Positions 60,001-64,000 of a DNA stretch of 64,000 bases are shown in pieces. The notes beneath the pieces were generated by a model. That model was given only the letters and a program-made list of their open reading frames with translations, did not search any database and was not told the origin of the DNA. Position 1 is the first letter of the stretch. Every line of letters begins with the position of its first letter. This stretch comes from Hymenopellis radicata. Taxonomy: Eukaryota; Basidiomycota; Agaricomycetes; Agaricales; Physalacriaceae. The DNA lies in assembly GCA_015501595.1 (NCBI GenBank), contig JADNRX010000003.1:496001-560000 (forward strand), read 5' to 3'. The position numbers were made by a program, and so were the translations under genes.

Positions 60001-63000
60001 GCACTTCCCCAAGGACCAACCTCAGCTGAACCAGTGATGACGATCACCTTGTCGAGGTCGATCAAGCCTTGCAATTTCGAGACGTCAGCCAAGCTTTCAG
60101 CCGATTCCAGGGTTGGGTAGTCAAAGCTGAAGTTAGCGCGAGGACGAACGTCAACGGTCTGGATCAAGCGTTCGGCTTCGGCTCCATTGATGACCTTGTA
60201 ATCAGCGGAGTTGTCTCGCGTGATAGCTCGACGCAGGTCGCCCTTCTTGTTGAGAGCCGTGCGAATGCGCGTGGTGATTTCAGCAAGGTCGGGAAGACGA
60301 TCCATGCCTCCGTTGAGATCGGCCCAGATAGGCTCGACTTGCGTAATGCTGAAGAGAAGAGGGTGCATCAAACCGAGGATGTTAAAGGCCATCTCTTTCG
60401 CAGAGAACGTCCGCACACCGTACGATTCCAATTCGTGCGCAACGATGTTGGTCGGTCCCATCAGGCCGGTACCACGAGTCCAGCTAAAATTTTGTGAGTA
60501 TGATACAACAGAAAGGAGACGAGACTTACCCAATGACAGCTCCAGCCAGACAGAGATATTCTCCCCAGCTTTCGGAAGCCCAACGTTGGAAGAGAGTCTC
60601 TAACGAGATCTTGGACTCAGAGTAGAGACCATCGTTTCCAAACAGACCGTGGTTTGGAGAGAGCGGAAGGATGACTTGGGTCGGCCGTGTAACGAAGCGA
60701 CGGTTAGCCTTCTTGGTCTTCACCGCCCCCATGATACGGAGCAGGTTAGTCAACATGATCCTGTGGGCCAACTCGGACTTGTCATCTAGGCCGTCGATTT
60801 CGCGACCGTTCTCGGGAATACCGGCGAAGGGCACAATGAAGTCGAGATCAAGGCCAAGAGTAGTGTAGATGTACTCGACAAGAGCCTCGACGTCCTGCTT
60901 GGAGCCCTGATTGAAGGGGACGACAGTGAGAGCCGAACCGCGACTACCGCAGGAGTGGAAGATTGACTGGTAATACTCCACAGTGGCACGGTTGTATCGC
61001 GACGTAGTGATCACGACGTGGGCACCGCCAGCAAGAAGACCCTTCACAATCTCGACACCGATGGATCCTTTGCCGACACCGGTCAACAGAGCATTCTTGT
61101 CCTTGAAGGTGGTACCAGCTGTTGCAATCTCGTGTAGGATGTCGAGGTAAACGCTGGTGAGGTTGCTGCTGTACTCCCAGGCGGTGCCGACTTTACGCTT
61201 GAGATGAAGCAATGGGATCTTCTCGGCAGAAACAGAGGCGATGCCGGAAACTTCGGGACGGACGAACTGGGAGGAAGAACGACGGCTGCGAACACGAGAT
61301 GGACGAGGGTCGGGACCTTTGCGGAGGGAGCGAACGACACCTTCATAGAGAGCTTTGATGCGGTTCTTCTGCTCCTGACTGATCTCCGGCTGCGACTTGA
61401 CGATGGTCCAGAGTTTGAGAACATCGTCCTGGACTTTCTGAATGTTGACGGCGCCAGAAACTGTATCTCCACTGGCCATCTCCTCCACGTACGCTTCGAG
61501 CTTGCGAACATTCTCGCGAACGACCTCCGTGTAGACAATGTCACCCTTCGCGGTGACCTCGGTGCGAGGAGCCGTTGGGAACATAACTGAAAACTATTAG
61601 ACGATAATAGATAGGATACAACAATTACGCTTACCATCCTTGTAAACAGGAGGCTGGTTGATGACCTCGCGAGTGTTCTCGATTAACTGCTGTCCAAACT
61701 CCTTCGCCAACCTGTAGTTCTCACCCTTGGTAGGATCGCAGCGGCTGATGTTGTACTGCAAAAACTCGAGCAGGTCGGGGTCGGCACGGTTGAGGATGGC
61801 GATGCAACGAGCGGTAATCTCACGGTCGACGGTACTCCAGCGACCATGGATGATGTCGTAGTACATGAGCAACAAATCCTGACGAGCCCAATTCCACGAA
61901 GAATCGAAGTGGCGTGCCTTGATGGCGTTGAACGCAGGCTGGATACCGTCGATGTACGTGTCTCCATGCTCTTTGGCGATGCTGTCCAATCGTGCTTGCA
62001 ACACCAACGAGCTGGCCTTCTCGTTGTCGAAAGCAATCTCTCCAGCACGAGAATCGCGTTTCAGGTAACGCATGTACAGCTCGATGTGCTGAGCGGCGAA
62101 CTCTTGTTGCTCGGCTTGGAACTTCAAGAACTCTTCGCTGTTCATCACCGCTCCACCACCTCCACCACCTGCGGCACCGCCTGCACCAGCAGCCGACAAA
62201 GAAATACCGGAGCGCTGAGCGTAAACGGCGACGACACTGTCCAGCCACGCCTTGGCTTCTGGCTCGGCTCCTAGACGCTTGGGAGGCTCCATTGTCGTTC
62301 CCAACAACAAGACACCGTCGGCGCGCGAAGGACCTAGACCCCACGACTTCGAGAGATACGCCTTCACGGCAGAAGAGTTGAATCCACCGGGCATCTTTCC
62401 ACCACACATGCGAGAGACAAGACCGGTCGTGTATTTGCCGAGAGAGCCACTGTGACCGGAGCCCAAGGCAGCACCAAGCTCCTCCAGAGGCAGTTCTTCA
62501 CCCTTCTCAGGGGCAGAGCCGAATTCCATCTGTAAATCACCCAAAATTTCGTTCTGCAGAGTGGATTTGCCGCCAACGAGGTCCTTGATCGACTTCGACA
62601 GAGGGATTTCGCTAACGCCCTTCTTGAGTTTCTGAGCGACGACGACGAGGAGGATGTCGATGGCCTTGATGGGAGCATCTTCAATGGAAGCAGCAGCAGC
62701 GCTGGGAGCGGGAGCAGCGACAGGAGCAGGCGCGGATGCAGCCACAGGAGAAGCCGAAACGGCGGGTGCAGCATCGGCAGAGGACTCTGCTGCGGGTGCA
62801 TCGAGCTCGTCTTCGAAGGAATAGTAGATCTCCTTCTGGTTCTTGGACACGTTGAAGATGGCGCGAGTGCGGGAAACGGAGTCGTCCGACGCCTCGTACT
62901 TCGCTTTGAGCGTGCGCGAAGCCATGCCGGTCAAGGTCGGGGAAGGTCCAACTTCGATGAAGCGTTCGAAGTTGAAGTCTTGGAACAGACGGTCCTGAAT

Positions 63001-64000
63001 CTCGATCCAACGCACGGGAGACGCGAACTGGTAGGCGAGGAGCTCGATCATGATGATGTACGCGAGCTTCGCACGCTGTTCGTCAGCTCCCCAATTCTCC
63101 TGGTCCCATTTCTTGAGAACCTTGTCGAGAACAGGAGAAGTCGTCTGATCGTAGATGATCTGGGCGTACTCCTTGGTGACCTCGAAGGGTTTGGCAATGA
63201 GGTTAGGAATGTAACGTCCGACCAGCCAATCGGGGTTGATGTGCAGAGGGTTGATCTTGCGAGACAAGTCTGGCAAAGGAGTGAGATAAAATCTTTATCA
63301 AGTCATCGAGAAACTTACACGCTCGGAAAGGCATGACACCTGCCCACAGGTAACGAGAGTGGAAAGGTACATCAATACCAGGCAAGGGAATGGTAGCGAA
63401 ACCGCGCTCGAGAACGATGTATCCTTGAGCCTTTTGCTGTGCGTCGGCCTTCTCGTGTGACGACTTGATAATTTCACCGAGCATCTCCTTGACTTGATCC
63501 TCGGTGAATTTGGCGGCCAACTATACGACAGGTAAGCATGTGGAGGATGAAAAGCCCTGCAAAACTAACCTCCTTGAGATCGATCTTCTTGATCTTGAGA
63601 TAGTTCAAGACGTTGGTCATTGTCTGCAGCGCAACAAGTTCTCCAGCGCAAACGTATTGTTGTCCCTAATAGACGAATTAGATGATTCAAAGGTGAAGAA
63701 CATGATCATACCTCGACGTTGTAGTTGACGATTTGTAACAACAGACCAGTAACATTCGAAATGGCATCAACGACCTCGCGAAGAGCGGTGTCCGTGAAAG
63801 TCCTCGAGATACGACTTGGGTTCACAGCGCACATCGCGTAGTTTGAGCGGTTCTGGGCGTCACGCTCGACTGCACGCTGCATGGTGAGGCCACGATAGAA
63901 GACGACATCAACGAGGGAAGCGACCGGGAAGATGTCTGCCATGGCGGCGAGAGCCGCATACTCGCCAAGGGAGTGACCAGCGAAGGGGCAGTCACGCTGA
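57015..64000 (-). CDS. Fungal type I fatty acid synthase, fused beta-alpha chain, C-terminal half (cut by right edge)
   Basis: Cytosolic de novo fatty acid synthesis. The leftward reading enters in the malonyl/palmitoyl transferase domain ([20 protein letters not shown], active Ser) and continues without a stop or new start through [31 protein letters not shown] and [20 protein letters not shown], where separate beta and alpha chains would end and begin. Then come the Ala/Pro linker, the acyl carrier domain ([14 protein letters not shown], phosphopantetheine Ser), the ketoreductase ([27 protein letters not shown]), the ketosynthase ([54 protein letters not shown]) and the phosphopantetheinyl transferase ([27 protein letters not shown]). 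About ten introns; one (59030-59085) splits the catalytic Cys codon TG|T. Stop at 57015. Confidence 0.93.

Overview
The window is nuclear DNA of a filamentous basidiomycete, most likely an Agaricomycete. Genes are split by many introns of about 42-65 bp with GT..AG (a few GC..AG) borders. The gene content also fits: a single-chain type I fungal fatty acid synthase, two GH10 xylanases with fungal CBM1 modules, basidiomycete-type F-box/LRR proteins, a GPI-anchored Kre9/Knh1-like wall protein, a Zn2Cys6 regulator and a HAK/KUP potassium transporter. No bacterial operons, CRISPR arrays, rRNA or convincing tRNA were seen.

Layout. 0-9.5 kb: a membrane-anchored protein running off the left edge (-), a frameshifted F-box protein (+), a medium-chain reductase (-), a large nuclear low-complexity protein (-) and a GPI-anchored secreted protein (+). 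9.5-15 kb: an MFS sugar transporter (+) facing a GH13 subfamily-5-like intracellular alpha-amylase (-). 15.7-19.5 kb: a transposon-riddled stretch in which an ARMC8/GID5-type armadillo gene is broken by inverted-repeat elements, one of them nested in another. 19.5-28.8 kb: LETM1-like mitochondrial protein, NAPE-PLD-type metallo-hydrolase, membrane protein, HAK potassium transporter and a Topors-type RING ligase. 30.5-41.5 kb: F-box/LRR protein, Met-Gly-rich protein, tandem short-chain dehydrogenases, a PP2C-like probable pseudophosphatase, a hAT-like MITE and a Zn2Cys6 factor. 41.5-46.4 kb is almost gene-free and carries repeats. 46.4-50.4 kb: EB1, a damaged M17 leucine aminopeptidase and an Ssr4-like SWI/SNF subunit. 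51-55 kb: tandem GH10-CBM1 xylanases. 54.9-64 kb: Dbp5 helicase and the C-terminal half of the fused fatty acid synthase, which runs off the right edge.

Functionally the window mixes plant-polymer and starch use (two secreted xylanases, sugar permease, amylase) with housekeeping genes. The most unusual signals are: (1) 2-nt exons, one in each tandem xylanase, placed exactly inside the conserved GH10 [11 protein letters not shown] motif and differing (TT versus GT) only by a silent valine change, plus a third 2-nt exon in the wall-protein gene and a 4-nt exon that completes the NHD motif of the amylase; (2) several non-autonomous DNA transposons with readable target-site duplications (TATACC, TA, TAA, GGCGCAGG); (3) a 5-bp insertion in the aminopeptidase gene that looks like the excision footprint of the TA-targeting element found elsewhere in the window; (4) a PP2C-like protein that has lost its metal-binding aspartates. 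About nine otherwise well-preserved genes carry a 1-2-nt frameshift, so uncorrected assembly indels must be considered before any of them is called a pseudogene.
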